Shown here: piece after piece, positions 1 to 7,915 of the stretch | Position numbering within the stretch: position 1 is the stretch's first letter | How the letters are laid out: the number at the start of each line of letters is the position of its first letter | From: Rhodospirillaceae bacterium | GTDB taxonomy: Bacteria; Pseudomonadota; Alphaproteobacteria; Bin65 | Length of the DNA: 64,000 bases | Assembly: GCA_011523655.1 (NCBI GenBank) | Contig: WTGH01000060.1 | Span: forward strand, 1 to 64,000 | Direction: 5' to 3' | Made by a program: the position numbers and the translations under genes | Notes under the pieces: model-generated | Seen by the model: only the letters and a program-made list of their open reading frames with translations | Told to the model about the DNA's origin: nothing | Databases searched by the model: none

Positions 1-68
1 ACCCACGGAGTACCCCCCTCGCTTCCCATGACACAAACCCTGATACGTCACCCATGAGCGGGGTTGCC

Positions 69-97
69 TTGACAGGGTGTAGAGGCACACTGACAAT
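69..97 (+). promoter_or_regulatory. sigma70-like promoter of the TRAP operon
   Basis: A -35 box TTGACA (69-74) and a -10 box GACAAT (92-97) are separated by 17 bp. Transcription would start near 104, about 43 bases before the GTG at 147, so this also argues against translation starting at the upstream ATG at 54. The -10 box matches consensus at only four of six positions. Confidence 0.55.
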
Positions 98-146
98 GCC
101 GCGCCCCTCGACCGAGGGGCATTTTAACGAATGGGAGGACGTTATC

Positions 147-1190
147 GTGTCGATCTGGAAGCATGTCAAAAAGCCTGCGGTTTTCGCCGCAATGGCGCTG
201 GCGGGAACGGCTCTGGCGAGCCAGGCGCCGCAGGCCCAGGAATTCAAGTTCACCTATGCCGGCTATCCCAGCCCGAAGATTTCGTCGGGCAAGGCGGTCA
301 ACTTCTTCGCCGCCGAGGTCGAGAAGCGGACCAACGGCCGGGTCAAGTTCAAGATTCATCACAGCGGCAGCCTCTATCAGGAAGAGAAGGCGCTCGAGGC
401 GCTGCTCGCCGGATCGATCGATTTCGCCGCCGCCGGCACGTCCACGGTCGGCGTGTTCACCCGGCACTACGACTGGGTCAACCTGCCCTTCATCGTCAGC
501 GGCGACCTCAAGACCGGGCCGCGCCAGCTCCTTCAGATGATCAACAGCGACGTCGGCAAGGAGATCCAGGCCAAGGTCGAGAAGGAGACCGGCCTCAAGC
601 TGGTCTACATCATGCCGAGCAACGGCGGCGCCCGGGCGATCGCGACCCGCAAGGTCCGGCTCGTCGTCCCGGCGGACATCAAGAACACCAAGCAGCGGGT
701 CAGCCTCGCGCCGCTCGACATCGTCATCAACAAGGCCTGGGGCGCCAACCCGGTCCCGGTGCCGTGGGCCGATACCTTCACCGGCTTCAGCCAGGGCGTG
801 TTCGAGGGCGTGCAGATCCCGATCCCGCACATCCACAATGTCGGCTTCGACGAAATCGCCAAGCACATTACGATGGTGAATTTCCAGTATCTGCCGCAGG
901 TCATGTGGGTCCGGGTCGATTTCTGGAACAAGCTGCCGGCGGACATCCGCAAGGTCATGACCGAGGTCGGCGGGGAAGCCGCCCTCTACGAGATGAAGGT
1001 CGACCAGGAGGCGCATCAGGCCTTCCGCGATGCGATCACCAAGCGCGGCGCCGAGATCATCGATCTGACGCCCGAGCAGATGGCGATGTGGCAGAAGGAA
1101 AGCGAGAGCGTCTACAAGAGCGAGGCCGTAGCGAAATACACGCCGCCCGCGCTGCTGGCCCGTCTGCGGAAAGCCGGCATGCTCAAATAG
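147..1190 (+). CDS. TRAP transporter substrate-binding protein (DctP family)
   Basis: Periplasmic solute-binding component of a tripartite ATP-independent periplasmic transporter, which delivers a carboxylate-type ligand to the DctQ/DctM membrane pair. From the GTG at 147 the protein has 347 residues, usual for the family. It opens with a lysine-rich n-region and a hydrophobic stretch with cleavage likely between residues 24 and 31. The DctP fold is recognisable in the central GGARA segment and in the PVPWADTFTGFSQGVFEG region. The GTG was chosen because GGGAGG lies 8 bases upstream and because the frame's upstream ATG (54) precedes the apparent promoter. It is first gene of the operon. The ligand cannot be told from sequence. 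Confidence 0.9.
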   Translation: MSIWKHVKKPAVFAAMALAGTALASQAPQAQEFKFTYAGYPSPKISSGKAVNFFAAEVEKRTNGRVKFKIHHSGSLYQEEKALEALLAGSIDFAAAGTSTVGVFTRHYDWVNLPFIVSGDLKTGPRQLLQMINSDVGKEIQAKVEKETGLKLVYIMPSNGGARAIATRKVRLVVPADIKNTKQRVSLAPLDIVINKAWGANPVPVPWADTFTGFSQGVFEGVQIPIPHIHNVGFDEIAKHITMVNFQYLPQVMWVRVDFWNKLPADIRKVMTEVGGEAALYEMKVDQEAHQAFRDAITKRGAEIIDLTPEQMAMWQKESESVYKSEAVAKYTPPALLARLRKAGMLK

Positions 1191-1300
1191 CCCTGAGCGA
1201 CGGGCCGCCGGTCCGATGAATCCGATTCCGCCCGAGGCGGCCCCGGCCGTTTCGGGCGGTTTCGTCCGGGCCGGCGCCGGCCTGCAGCGAGGCGCGTGAC

Positions 1301-1762
1301 ATGCAGGAACGGGTCCTGAGGCTGAGCGGGCGGATCCGAAAATACCTCTTCGTTCCGGCGATCGCCGCCGTGATCGCGCTGTTGTTCGTCAACATCGTCG
1401 ACCGTTTCGTGCTCGACGGTGCGCTGGGCATTTCCTGGGTCGAGGAACTCAGCGTCATCATCATGATCTGGCTGGTGTTCCTGAGCGTCTTCGCCATCGA
1501 CCAGGACAGGAGCCACATCAAGGTCCAGATCCTCGATCTGCCGCCCCGGCTGCAGGAGATCCTGGAAGATGTCGCCATCGTCCTGTTCGTCGGCTTCCTC
1601 GTCTGGTCGACCTGGGCCCTGCTGCCCAGGATGTTCTCGAAATACGCCGCGCTCGGCTGGCCGATCGAGGTCGGCTACTACGCCATCCTGGTCGGCGGCG
1701 GCGCGACGATCCTTGCCAAGTTCGGCAAATACCTCCTGCGGGGGCTCCGCCGATGGAGTTGA
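1301..1762 (+). CDS. TRAP transporter small permease (DctQ family)
   Basis: Small membrane subunit of the TRAP transporter, which bridges the binding protein and the large permease in the inner membrane. The 153 residues show about four hydrophobic segments, beginning with FVPAIAAVIALLFVNIV, and the family's W-x-E-E-L-S motif near residue 45. It lies 110 bp after the binding-protein gene and its stop overlaps the start of the large permease by 10 bp, so the pair is probably translationally coupled. Confidence 0.88.
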   Translation: MQERVLRLSGRIRKYLFVPAIAAVIALLFVNIVDRFVLDGALGISWVEELSVIIMIWLVFLSVFAIDQDRSHIKVQILDLPPRLQEILEDVAIVLFVGFLVWSTWALLPRMFSKYAALGWPIEVGYYAILVGGGATILAKFGKYLLRGLRRWS

Positions 1763-3066
1763 TCGCCGGCGGAATCGCCTTCGTCGTCCTGTTCTCGCTG
1801 GCGATTTTCGGCGTGCCGCTGGCCGCCGCCATGGGGCTGGCCGGCCTCGTCGGCATGCTGGTGGCCGGCATACCGCTGCTGGGATCGCCGATCGCCGTGA
1901 TGGGCGTGCTCGGCAACTTCGCCTGGCTGGCGCTGCCCTTGTTCATCATTTTCGGCGGCGTGCTGTCGGATATCGGCGTCGCCCGCGGCGTGGTCTGGTT
2001 CGGCGAGGTCATCGGCCGGCGCGTCCGGGGCGGCACGTCCCAGGTCCTGATCGTCTCCTCGCTCTTCATGGGCGGCATGACCGGCTCGACCCTGGCCGAG
2101 GCCGGGATGCTCAGCTCCATGTTCCGGGACGAGATGGAGCGGATCGGCTATGCCCGGGGCTACCTGGCCGGGCTGATTTCCTGCGCCGGGCTGATCGGCG
2201 CCCTGATCCCGCCGAGCAACGTCCTGCTGATCCTGGGCCTGGCCGGCGAAATCTCGATCCTGCGCCTGTGGATCGCGGGAATAGCGCCGGGCATCATGGT
2301 CGCCATCGGTCTGATGATCGTCGCGGCGTTCCTGCAAAAACGCTACGAGACCGCGAAGCCGGCAGCGGCGGGCGCGCCGGCCGGCGCGGCGAAGATCTAC
2401 CACCGGCGCGGCGGCTCGCCGGCCGCGGCGCTCGTCGGCCTGGCGATTCCGATCTTTATCCTCGGCGGCATGCGCTTCGGCGTCTTCTCGCCGGTCGAGG
2501 CGGGCGCAGCGGGGATCGTCTTCGCGCTGTTCCTCGGCTTCACCATATTCCGGGCCGGCACCAGCGTGACCGGCCTGGCCGATTCCTTCAGCCGCAACCT
2601 GCTGAGCTCCATGAGCTACCTGTTCCTGGTGGCCGGGGCGGCGGTTTTCGGCGTGCTGATCGTCCGGCTGAACCTGGCGGACGTCGTCGAGCAGTTCTTC
2701 AAGGCCAGCGCCTTTACGCCGACCGAATTCCTGCTCCTGAACTTTGCCGTTTTCTTCGTGATGGGCTTCTTTATCGAGGCCGTGCCGATCATGCTGATCT
2801 TCGTGCCGCTGATGCTGCCGTCGGCCCAGAGCCTCGGCATCGACCCGATTCACTACGGGGTCAGTTTCAGCATGATCATCCTGCTCGCGAACCTGACGCC
2901 GCCGGTCGGCGTCCAGACCCTGTTCGCCTGCCGCCTGCTCGACACCACCGTTTTCGAATGGTGGAAGCACGGCAAGCATTTCTTCTTCGTGATCCTGGTC
3001 GTCACCTTCGTCGTGATGTTCGTGCCGGAAATTCCGCTGTGGCTGCCGGACGCGATCATGAACTGA
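1753..3066 (+). CDS. TRAP transporter large permease (DctM family)
   Basis: Large, multi-spanning subunit that carries the substrate with sodium or protons. The 437 residues are almost continuously hydrophobic, with about 12 membrane segments, and contain the family signature PPSNVLLILGLAGE near residue 155 and a PPVGVQTLFA motif near residue 390. Length is normal. It overlaps dctQ and ends 16 bp before the convergent AEC permease gene, so it closes the operon. No regulator or catabolic gene adjoins the transporter to hint at the substrate. Confidence 0.92.
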   Translation: MELIAGGIAFVVLFSLAIFGVPLAAAMGLAGLVGMLVAGIPLLGSPIAVMGVLGNFAWLALPLFIIFGGVLSDIGVARGVVWFGEVIGRRVRGGTSQVLIVSSLFMGGMTGSTLAEAGMLSSMFRDEMERIGYARGYLAGLISCAGLIGALIPPSNVLLILGLAGEISILRLWIAGIAPGIMVAIGLMIVAAFLQKRYETAKPAAAGAPAGAAKIYHRRGGSPAAALVGLAIPIFILGGMRFGVFSPVEAGAAGIVFALFLGFTIFRAGTSVTGLADSFSRNLLSSMSYLFLVAGAAVFGVLIVRLNLADVVEQFFKASAFTPTEFLLLNFAVFFVMGFFIEAVPIMLIFVPLMLPSAQSLGIDPIHYGVSFSMIILLANLTPPVGVQTLFACRLLDTTVFEWWKHGKHFFFVILVVTFVVMFVPEIPLWLPDAIMN

Positions 3067-3082
3067 GCCGGAGCTCCGGGCT

Positions 3083-4015
3083 CTACAGGAATTCCGTGGC
3101 CAGCCAGAGCCAGAACGGCAGGGTGACGATGCTGACCACCGTCTGGGCGGCGATCATGGCAGCCGTCGTCTTGGCGTCGCCGCGCAGCTGCCGGGCGAAC
3201 GCATAGGCCGATACGGAGCAGGGCACCGCGGCGTGGATCAGCAGCGCCGTGGCATAGGTGCCCCCGATCTCCAGGATGTCGAGGCCGATCAGCACGAGAC
3301 CCGGCAGGAGCAGCAGCTTGACGGCCATGGACGCCAGCACGGCGCGCCCGCTTCCGGCCGTGGCGTCGAAGGCGAGGCCGGCGCCGACCGCCAGCAGTCC
3401 GAGCGGCAGGGCGGCCCGGCCGAGGACCTCCAGGATAGTGTCCGCCGGGCCGGGAATGCCGGTATCGGCGACATTGATCGCGAGGCCCAGGGCAACGGCG
3501 ATCAGGATCGGGTTGAGCAGGATCTCGCGCAGGATGGGCCCCAGGGCGTTCGCCGCCGCACCCTTTCCGCTGCCCGTCCGCACCAGCGCGATGACGCTGA
3601 TCAGGTTGGTCAGGGGCACGAAGGCGATCAGCGACAGCGCAAAGGCGGAGAGGCCGACATCGTCGAACAGCGTGACGACGATCGCCAGCACCGGATAGTT
3701 GTTGCCGCGCAGGCCGCATTGCACCAGCGCGCCGTAGGCGCCGGGCTTGGGGGCGACGACGCGGCGGACCGCGTGCATCAGCACCACCGCTGCCAGCACG
3801 CCCGCGCCGGCCGCCAGCACGGCGTCGCCGACCGGCAGCTCGTCCAGATTCGCGCCGGCCAGTCCGTTGACCAGCAGGCAGGGCAGCAGGATGAAATAGG
3901 TCAGCCGGTCGAGGCCGGTCCAGAAGGCTTCTGGCGCGAACTCGGCCCGGCGCAAGGCCCAGCCCAGCAGGATCAAGGCGACGACCGGGGCGATTGCTGT
4001 GAAGGTCTCGAACAC
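3083..4015 (-). CDS. AEC (auxin efflux carrier) family transporter
   Basis: Inner-membrane carrier of the bile/arsenite/auxin superfamily; bacterial members export or import small organic acids such as malate. The 310-residue protein has about ten hydrophobic segments in two repeats and the family's N-terminal pattern, with F-x-x-L-x-x-x-x-Y-F-I-L-L-P-C-L around residues 35-50. It is convergent with dctM and follows ruvX by 21 bp on the same strand. The substrate is unknown. Confidence 0.85.
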   Translation of the reverse strand: MFETFTAIAPVVALILLGWALRRAEFAPEAFWTGLDRLTYFILLPCLLVNGLAGANLDELPVGDAVLAAGAGVLAAVVLMHAVRRVVAPKPGAYGALVQCGLRGNNYPVLAIVVTLFDDVGLSAFALSLIAFVPLTNLISVIALVRTGSGKGAAANALGPILREILLNPILIAVALGLAINVADTGIPGPADTILEVLGRAALPLGLLAVGAGLAFDATAGSGRAVLASMAVKLLLLPGLVLIGLDILEIGGTYATALLIHAAVPCSVSAYAFARQLRGDAKTTAAMIAAQTVVSIVTLPFWLWLATEFL

Positions 4016-4036
4016 GGGATCTCCGCCGCTGCGCCG

Positions 4037-4537
4037 TCAGGCCGGATCCTGTGGCGGCCGCTCCCGGGACGCCCCCGCTCTCAGGGCGTCCAGCGCGCCT
4101 TGGAGGATCCACGCCGCCGCCGCCTTGTCTACCACCTCCGCGCGGCGCTTGCGGGTCATATCCGCCTCGCCGATCAGCAGCCGCTCGACCGCCACGGTCG
4201 ACAGGCGTTCGTCCCAGAAGGCGTAGGGCAGCGCCAGCCGGCCGTCCAGGTTGCGCGCGAACTGCCGGACCGACTGGCAGCGCGGCCCTTCGGCGCCGTC
4301 CATGTTGACCGGCAATCCGTAGACCAGGGCGGCCGCGCCGCGCCCGGCGACCTGCGCTGCGATCGCCGCGGCATCTGCGGCGAATTTTTTCCGGCGCACC
4401 GTGACCAGCGGCGACGCGATGGTGCGCGTGCGGTCCGAGATGGCGAGGCCGACCGTTTTGGCGCCGACGTCGAGGCCCAACGCCGGCGCGCCGGGCGGCA
4501 GGTGTTCCGGCAGGGCGTGAAGGTCGATTTCCGGCAT
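4037..4537 (-). CDS. ruvX: putative pre-16S rRNA nuclease / Holliday junction resolvase-like YqgF (RuvX)
   Basis: YqgF-family RNase H-fold enzyme, implicated in 16S rRNA 5' end maturation and named as a putative Holliday junction resolvase. The 166-residue protein carries the conserved blocks in order: GLDVGAKTVGLAISD (about 21-35), with the first catalytic Asp; GLPVNMDGAEG (about 83-93); DERLST (about 116-121); and a C-terminal helix with AAAAWILQGALD. Length is ordinary. It sits between marR, upstream, and the AEC transporter. Confidence 0.9.
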   Translation of the reverse strand: MPEIDLHALPEHLPPGAPALGLDVGAKTVGLAISDRTRTIASPLVTVRRKKFAADAAAIAAQVAGRGAAALVYGLPVNMDGAEGPRCQSVRQFARNLDGRLALPYAFWDERLSTVAVERLLIGEADMTRKRRAEVVDKAAAAWILQGALDALRAGASRERPPQDPA

Positions 4538-4681
4538 GGGGCGGTCGGTCGGCGGGCAGCGGCGAACCGGAGTCTAGACCGTTCGCCGGCCGGGCGGAAC
4601 CGGCGCCGCGCGGGGCGCCGGCCGCTGCCGGGCCCGCCCCGTGGCGATCTCAGGCCTGTCGCGGCGGCCTCAGTCGGCAGC

Positions 4682-5134
4682 CTATTTCCGGGTCGCGTCC
4701 ACGGTCAGGCGCAGATTCTCCATCAGGACGCCCCACTTGAAGCGCCCCAGCGCCTCGACCATGCCGGACTGGGCCTGCTTCCACAGGGGCAGCGCCGCTT
4801 CGAGCGCGTCGAGGCCCTTCGGGGTTGCGCTGACAAGACGCGCCCGCCGGTCGTCTCCGGATGCAACCTCCACCAGGCCGGCGCGCTCCAGCGGCTGCAG
4901 GTTGCGCGTCAGGGTCGTGCGGTCCATGACCAGCGTTTCCGCCAGCCGGCTCATCGGAACCGGGCCTTTCGCCGCCGCTGCCGCCAGCACCGGAAGCTGC
5001 GTAATCTTCAGGCCGATCGGCTCCATCGCCTGTTCGTAATGCTGGGTCACGACCCGCGTCGCCTGGCGCAGGTTCTGGCAGGTACAGCTGGAGAGCAGTT
5101 CCTGCACCGTCCGGTCACCGGATCCGTCCGGCAT
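4682..5134 (-). CDS. MarR family transcriptional regulator
   Basis: Winged-helix DNA-binding regulator. The 150 residues from the ATG at 5134 contain the MarR core: a dimerisation helix, the helix-turn-helix around VPMSRLAETLVMDRTTLTRNL, and a wing with GDDRRARLV. The ATG at 5134 is preferred over an in-frame ATG at 5221 because AAGGAGG stands just upstream. A Cys-Thr-Cys pair near residue 17 could be a redox or metal sensor site, but that is conjecture. The imperfect palindrome TTGC-N3-GCAA at 5211-5221 is a possible operator. Targets are not evident; the AEC transporter two genes downstream is one candidate. Confidence 0.88.
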   Translation of the reverse strand: MPDGSGDRTVQELLSSCTCQNLRQATRVVTQHYEQAMEPIGLKITQLPVLAAAAAKGPVPMSRLAETLVMDRTTLTRNLQPLERAGLVEVASGDDRRARLVSATPKGLDALEAALPLWKQAQSGMVEALGRFKWGVLMENLRLTVDATRK

Positions 5135-5147
5135 GTAGGCCTCCTTG

Positions 5148-5181
5148 GATTTCTGGGGGATTTCGGGGGGATTTCTGGGGA
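5148..5181. repeat. three-copy 11-bp G-rich tandem repeat upstream of marR
   Basis: Three near-identical 11-12-bp units of the form GATTTCTGGGGG lie immediately before the marR ribosome-binding site, with a degenerate fourth behind them. On the marR mRNA they form a C-rich leader. The arrangement looks like simple slippage expansion. Confidence 0.6.
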
Positions 5182-5351
5182 GTTCCGGGTTGCGATGCGA
5201 TATATTTGTGTTGCGCTGCAAAATTCAATAGGTGCAGCAGCATGCCGCCGTGCGCGGGACCGGCGAAACCCGATGCTCTCTGGACGAACGACCTGCCTGT
5301 CCTGCCGGCGGCCCGGCGCAGCCTGCGCCACGCCGCCCACGCCGTACAGCG

Positions 5352-5615
5352 TCAGGACATCGCCTTGATACGCGCGTTCAGGCGGCTGATGCGCCGCGAT
5401 GCGGTGTTGCGATGCAGGATACCCTTGGTCACGCCGCGCATGATTTCCGGCTGGGCGGTCTTGAGCGCGTCGCGCGCCGCCTCCGGGTCGCCGGCGGAAA
5501 TCGCGAGTTCCACCTTTTTCAGGTATCCGCGCACCCGGCTGCGCCGGGCGGTGTTGACTTGCGCCTTGGCGCCGTTGCGGCGTATGCGCTTCCTGGCCGA
5601 TTTGTGATGGGCCAT
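5352..5615 (-). CDS. rpsT: 30S ribosomal protein S20
   Basis: Small-subunit primary 16S-binding protein. The 87 residues from [14 protein letters not shown] are the classic S20 sequence: a very basic N-terminus, a long helical hairpin, and the motif [16 protein letters not shown] near the end. The ATG at 5615 has AGAGAAG just ahead and gives the normal length; the open frame continues upstream with no S20 similarity. A good promoter lies 81-109 bases upstream. Confidence 0.97.
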   Translation of the reverse strand: MAHHKSARKRIRRNGAKAQVNTARRSRVRGYLKKVELAISAGDPEAARDALKTAQPEIMRGVTKGILHRNTASRRISRLNARIKAMS

Positions 5616-6025
5616 CTTCTCTCTTCGGTCCGGTACGGTTTGTCGTCGGCGTGCAACGCGCGCCGGCCGGGCAGCGGCGGCGCGCGGAATGGGCGGTATA
5701 AAGGCGGAAAATGCCAAAGGTCAAGGGCGGCCGCGCCGCTCCCTATGGCCGCATTCCGGCCGGTCTGAAGGAATTGCGGCGCCGGCGTTCGTGCCGGCGA
5801 TCGGCGGCGCCTGCGCCGGCCGCACGCCGCCGCAGGCGCATCCCTGCCGGGGCTGTATGCAGCGGCAACATAAAAATAGTTATTTCTTAGAGACTTAGTC
5901 TTGACCTTGGCGCGCCCCTTTGGCACTCTTTCGTTCCGGTTGGGGGCAGTGCGCAGGCAATGTTCGGACTGGCTCGCGACCGTTCCGGAATCCTTTTGCC
6001 GCGTTTGGGAGCGTTCGCACTTGCC
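5616..6025. other. 410-bp divergent intergenic region between rpsT and ihfB
   Basis: No credible gene here. It holds the leftward rpsT promoter (5696-5724) and an A+T-rich block at about 5870-5905 that contains the perfect palindrome AGACT-T-AGTCT (5891-5901). The block is the obvious place for ihfB regulatory sites, but I cannot define a convincing rightward promoter there. Confidence 0.6.
5696..5724 (-). promoter_or_regulatory. sigma70-like promoter of rpsT
   Basis: Read on the minus strand, -35 TTGACC (5724-5719) and -10 TTATAC (5701-5696) are 17 bp apart. They would start transcription near 5689, about 74 bases before the rpsT ATG. Confidence 0.65.
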
Positions 6026-6316
6026 ATGACGAAGTCGGAACTGATCGCCCGGCTGGCCGAACGGCACCCGGATCTGAAGGCGAGGGTCTTCGAACGCATC
6101 GTGTCGACGGTGTTCGACGAAATCTCCGATGCGCTGGAACGCGGCGACCGCGTTGAACTGCGCGGTTTCGGCGCTTTTTCGGTCAAGGACCGCGCGCCGC
6201 GCACCGGGCGCAACCCGCGCACCGGCGCGACCGTCCATGTCGCGCGCAAGCGCGTGCCCTATTTCAAGACGGGCAAGGAACTGCGCGAGCGGCTGAATTC
6301 CGACCGGACGGACTGA
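6026..6316 (+). CDS. ihfB: integration host factor subunit beta
   Basis: Nucleoid-associated DNA-bending protein that pairs with IhfA. The 96 residues begin [11 protein letters not shown], diagnostic of the beta subunit, and include RGFGAFSV and the DNA-inserting arm [12 protein letters not shown] with its proline, ending in [15 protein letters not shown]. The ATG at 6026 matches IhfB N-termini; the frame opens earlier without similarity. lapA follows after 120 bp, as in many Alphaproteobacteria. Confidence 0.96.
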   Translation: MTKSELIARLAERHPDLKARVFERIVSTVFDEISDALERGDRVELRGFGAFSVKDRAPRTGRNPRTGATVHVARKRVPYFKTGKELRERLNSDRTD

Positions 6317-6436
6317 CCCCGGGGAGCAACCGGCGCCTCTCCCCGGACCGGCTTGCGCCGGCGGCGGGCCGTTGCCACCTGTCCGGTTCGGCGCTGCGGC
6401 GCGGCCCCAGAGGAGTAGTCCTGCAGGAGCACCGGC

Positions 6437-6733
6437 ATGAGACTTATCGGTTGGATCGTCATCGGGCTGGTCGGGATCGCCTTCATCGTCTTCGCGACCC
6501 ACAACTATCATGTCGCAATAGTGAATCTGTGGCCGGCGCCGCTGACCTTGTCGCTGCCGGTTTACGGGCTGGCGTTCGGCGGCATTGCACTCGGTTTCCT
6601 CGGCGGCGCGCTGGTCGCCTGGCTGGCCGGCGGCAAGGGCCGGCGCAGGACGCGCGAAATCCGGCGCACGGCCCGGCAGCTGGAGCGCCAGGTCGAGGCG
6701 GGCGGCGGCGTGCCGGCCGTCCGTGCGGGCTGA
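6437..6733 (+). CDS. lapA: LapA domain-containing protein (DUF1049)
   Basis: Small inner-membrane protein of the LapA/YciS family; in E. coli the relative works with LapB in controlling lipopolysaccharide synthesis. The 98 residues show two hydrophobic spans, about 5-20 and 45-65, with the family's A-T-H-N-x-x-x-V motif between them, then a basic cytoplasmic helix. Its place after ihfB is conserved in alphaproteobacteria. lapB is not nearby. Confidence 0.88.
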   Translation: MRLIGWIVIGLVGIAFIVFATHNYHVAIVNLWPAPLTLSLPVYGLAFGGIALGFLGGALVAWLAGGKGRRRTREIRRTARQLERQVEAGGGVPAVRAG

Positions 6734-6806
6734 ACGCGCATCGCGGAATCGCGCTTCGGGACATACGCCCCGGCCGCTGCGCCCGCGGGCAATTCTGTGA
6801 GGAGCC

Positions 6807-7907
6807 ATGAGCTGGCTTGAAAACATCCGTCCGAAAATCCGCGCCCTGGTCACGCGCGATGTGCCGGAAAATCTCTGGGTAAAGTGCGCCGCCTGCGATC
6901 AGATGATCTTCCATCGCGAGCTGGACGCCAACCTGAAGGTCTGCCCACATTGCGGTCATCACATGCGCATCGCGGCGCGCGAGCGGCTGGCCGCGCTGTT
7001 CGACGACGGCGCGTACCAGGAGATCGAACCGCCGAAAGCGATCGTCGACCCGCTGAAATTCCGCGACCGCAAGCGCTATTCGGAACGGCTGCGCGATGCC
7101 CAGGCGGCGGCCGGCGCCCGGGAGTCGGGCGGCGATGCGGCGCTCGTATGCCACGGAACGATGGGCGGGATGAAGGTCGTGATCGCGGCCTTCGACTTTT
7201 CCTTCATGGGCGGCTCTATGGGCGTTGCGGTCGGCGAGGCCTTCGTCGCGGCCGCCCGGCTCGCCGTCCTGCAGCAGGCGCCGCTCATCGCCATTCCGGC
7301 CTCCGGCGGCGCGCGGATGCAGGAAGGCATCCTCTCGCTGATGCAGATGCCGCGCACCGTCGTTGCGGTGCAGGAGGTGCGCGAGGCGCGCCTGCCCTTC
7401 ATCTCCCTGATGACCGACCCGACGACGGGCGGCGTTTCCGCCTCGTTCGCCATGCTGGGCGACATCGCCATCGCCGAACCGGGCGCGACGATCGGCTTCG
7501 CCGGCAAGCGCGTGATCGAGGACACGATCCGCGAGAAGCTGCCGGAAGGGTTCCAGAGCGCAGAATATCTCCACGAGCACGGCATGGTGGACATGGTCGT
7601 GCCGCGCCAGGAGATGCGCGAGACGCTGATCCGCACCTTGCGCCACCTGGTCCGGCCCAATCCGCCGGCCGATGTCGTGCCGCTGAAACCTGCCGGCCGG
7701 ATCGCGGCCGCGCCGGAAAAACAGAAGGCGCTGGCCGGGCCGGCTGAATCCGATGCCGAAACCGCGGCGGCGCCCCCGAAACCGTCCGGGAAGCCGTCCG
7801 GGAAGGCGTCGGGGAAGGCGTCGGGGAAGCCGTCCGGGAAGCCGGCGGAAGAGGCGGCCGGCAACGCATCCGGGCCGGACAAATCCGGCGAACCCGCCGC
7901 CGACTGA
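6807..7907 (+). CDS. accD: acetyl-CoA carboxylase carboxyltransferase subunit beta
   Basis: Transfers the carboxyl group from carboxybiotin to acetyl-CoA, first committed step of fatty-acid synthesis, together with AccA. The 366-residue protein has the N-terminal zinc ribbon with C27, C30, C46 and C49 and the crotonase-like core with GGARMQEGILSLMQM and PTTGGVSASFAMLGD. Residues from about 290 onward form an Ala/Lys/Pro/Ser/Gly-rich tail built on KPSG/KASG repeats, about 60 residues longer than the catalytic domain needs. folC follows after only 8 bp. The trpFBA genes usually found just upstream are missing. Confidence 0.96.
   Translation: MSWLENIRPKIRALVTRDVPENLWVKCAACDQMIFHRELDANLKVCPHCGHHMRIAARERLAALFDDGAYQEIEPPKAIVDPLKFRDRKRYSERLRDAQAAAGARESGGDAALVCHGTMGGMKVVIAAFDFSFMGGSMGVAVGEAFVAAARLAVLQQAPLIAIPASGGARMQEGILSLMQMPRTVVAVQEVREARLPFISLMTDPTTGGVSASFAMLGDIAIAEPGATIGFAGKRVIEDTIREKLPEGFQSAEYLHEHGMVDMVVPRQEMRETLIRTLRHLVRPNPPADVVPLKPAGRIAAAPEKQKALAGPAESDAETAAAPPKPSGKPSGKASGKASGKPSGKPAEEAAGNASGPDKSGEPAAD
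7779..7844 (+). repeat. 12-bp tandem repeat in the accD tail
   Basis: Five full 12-bp units and a partial sixth, related to AAGCCGTCCGGG, encode KPSG-KPSG-KASG-KASG-KPSG-KP. Because the unit is a multiple of three, copy-number changes keep the accD frame. Confidence 0.85.
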
Positions 7908-7915
7908 ACCCACTC

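Noticed and set aside
5900..5930. TTGACC at about 5901 as an ihfB promoter
   Set aside because: No acceptable -10 box lies 16-18 bp downstream.
7779..7844. Regularly spaced short repeats considered as a CRISPR array
   Set aside because: They are contiguous 12-bp tandem units without spacers and encode the AccD tail; no cas genes are present.
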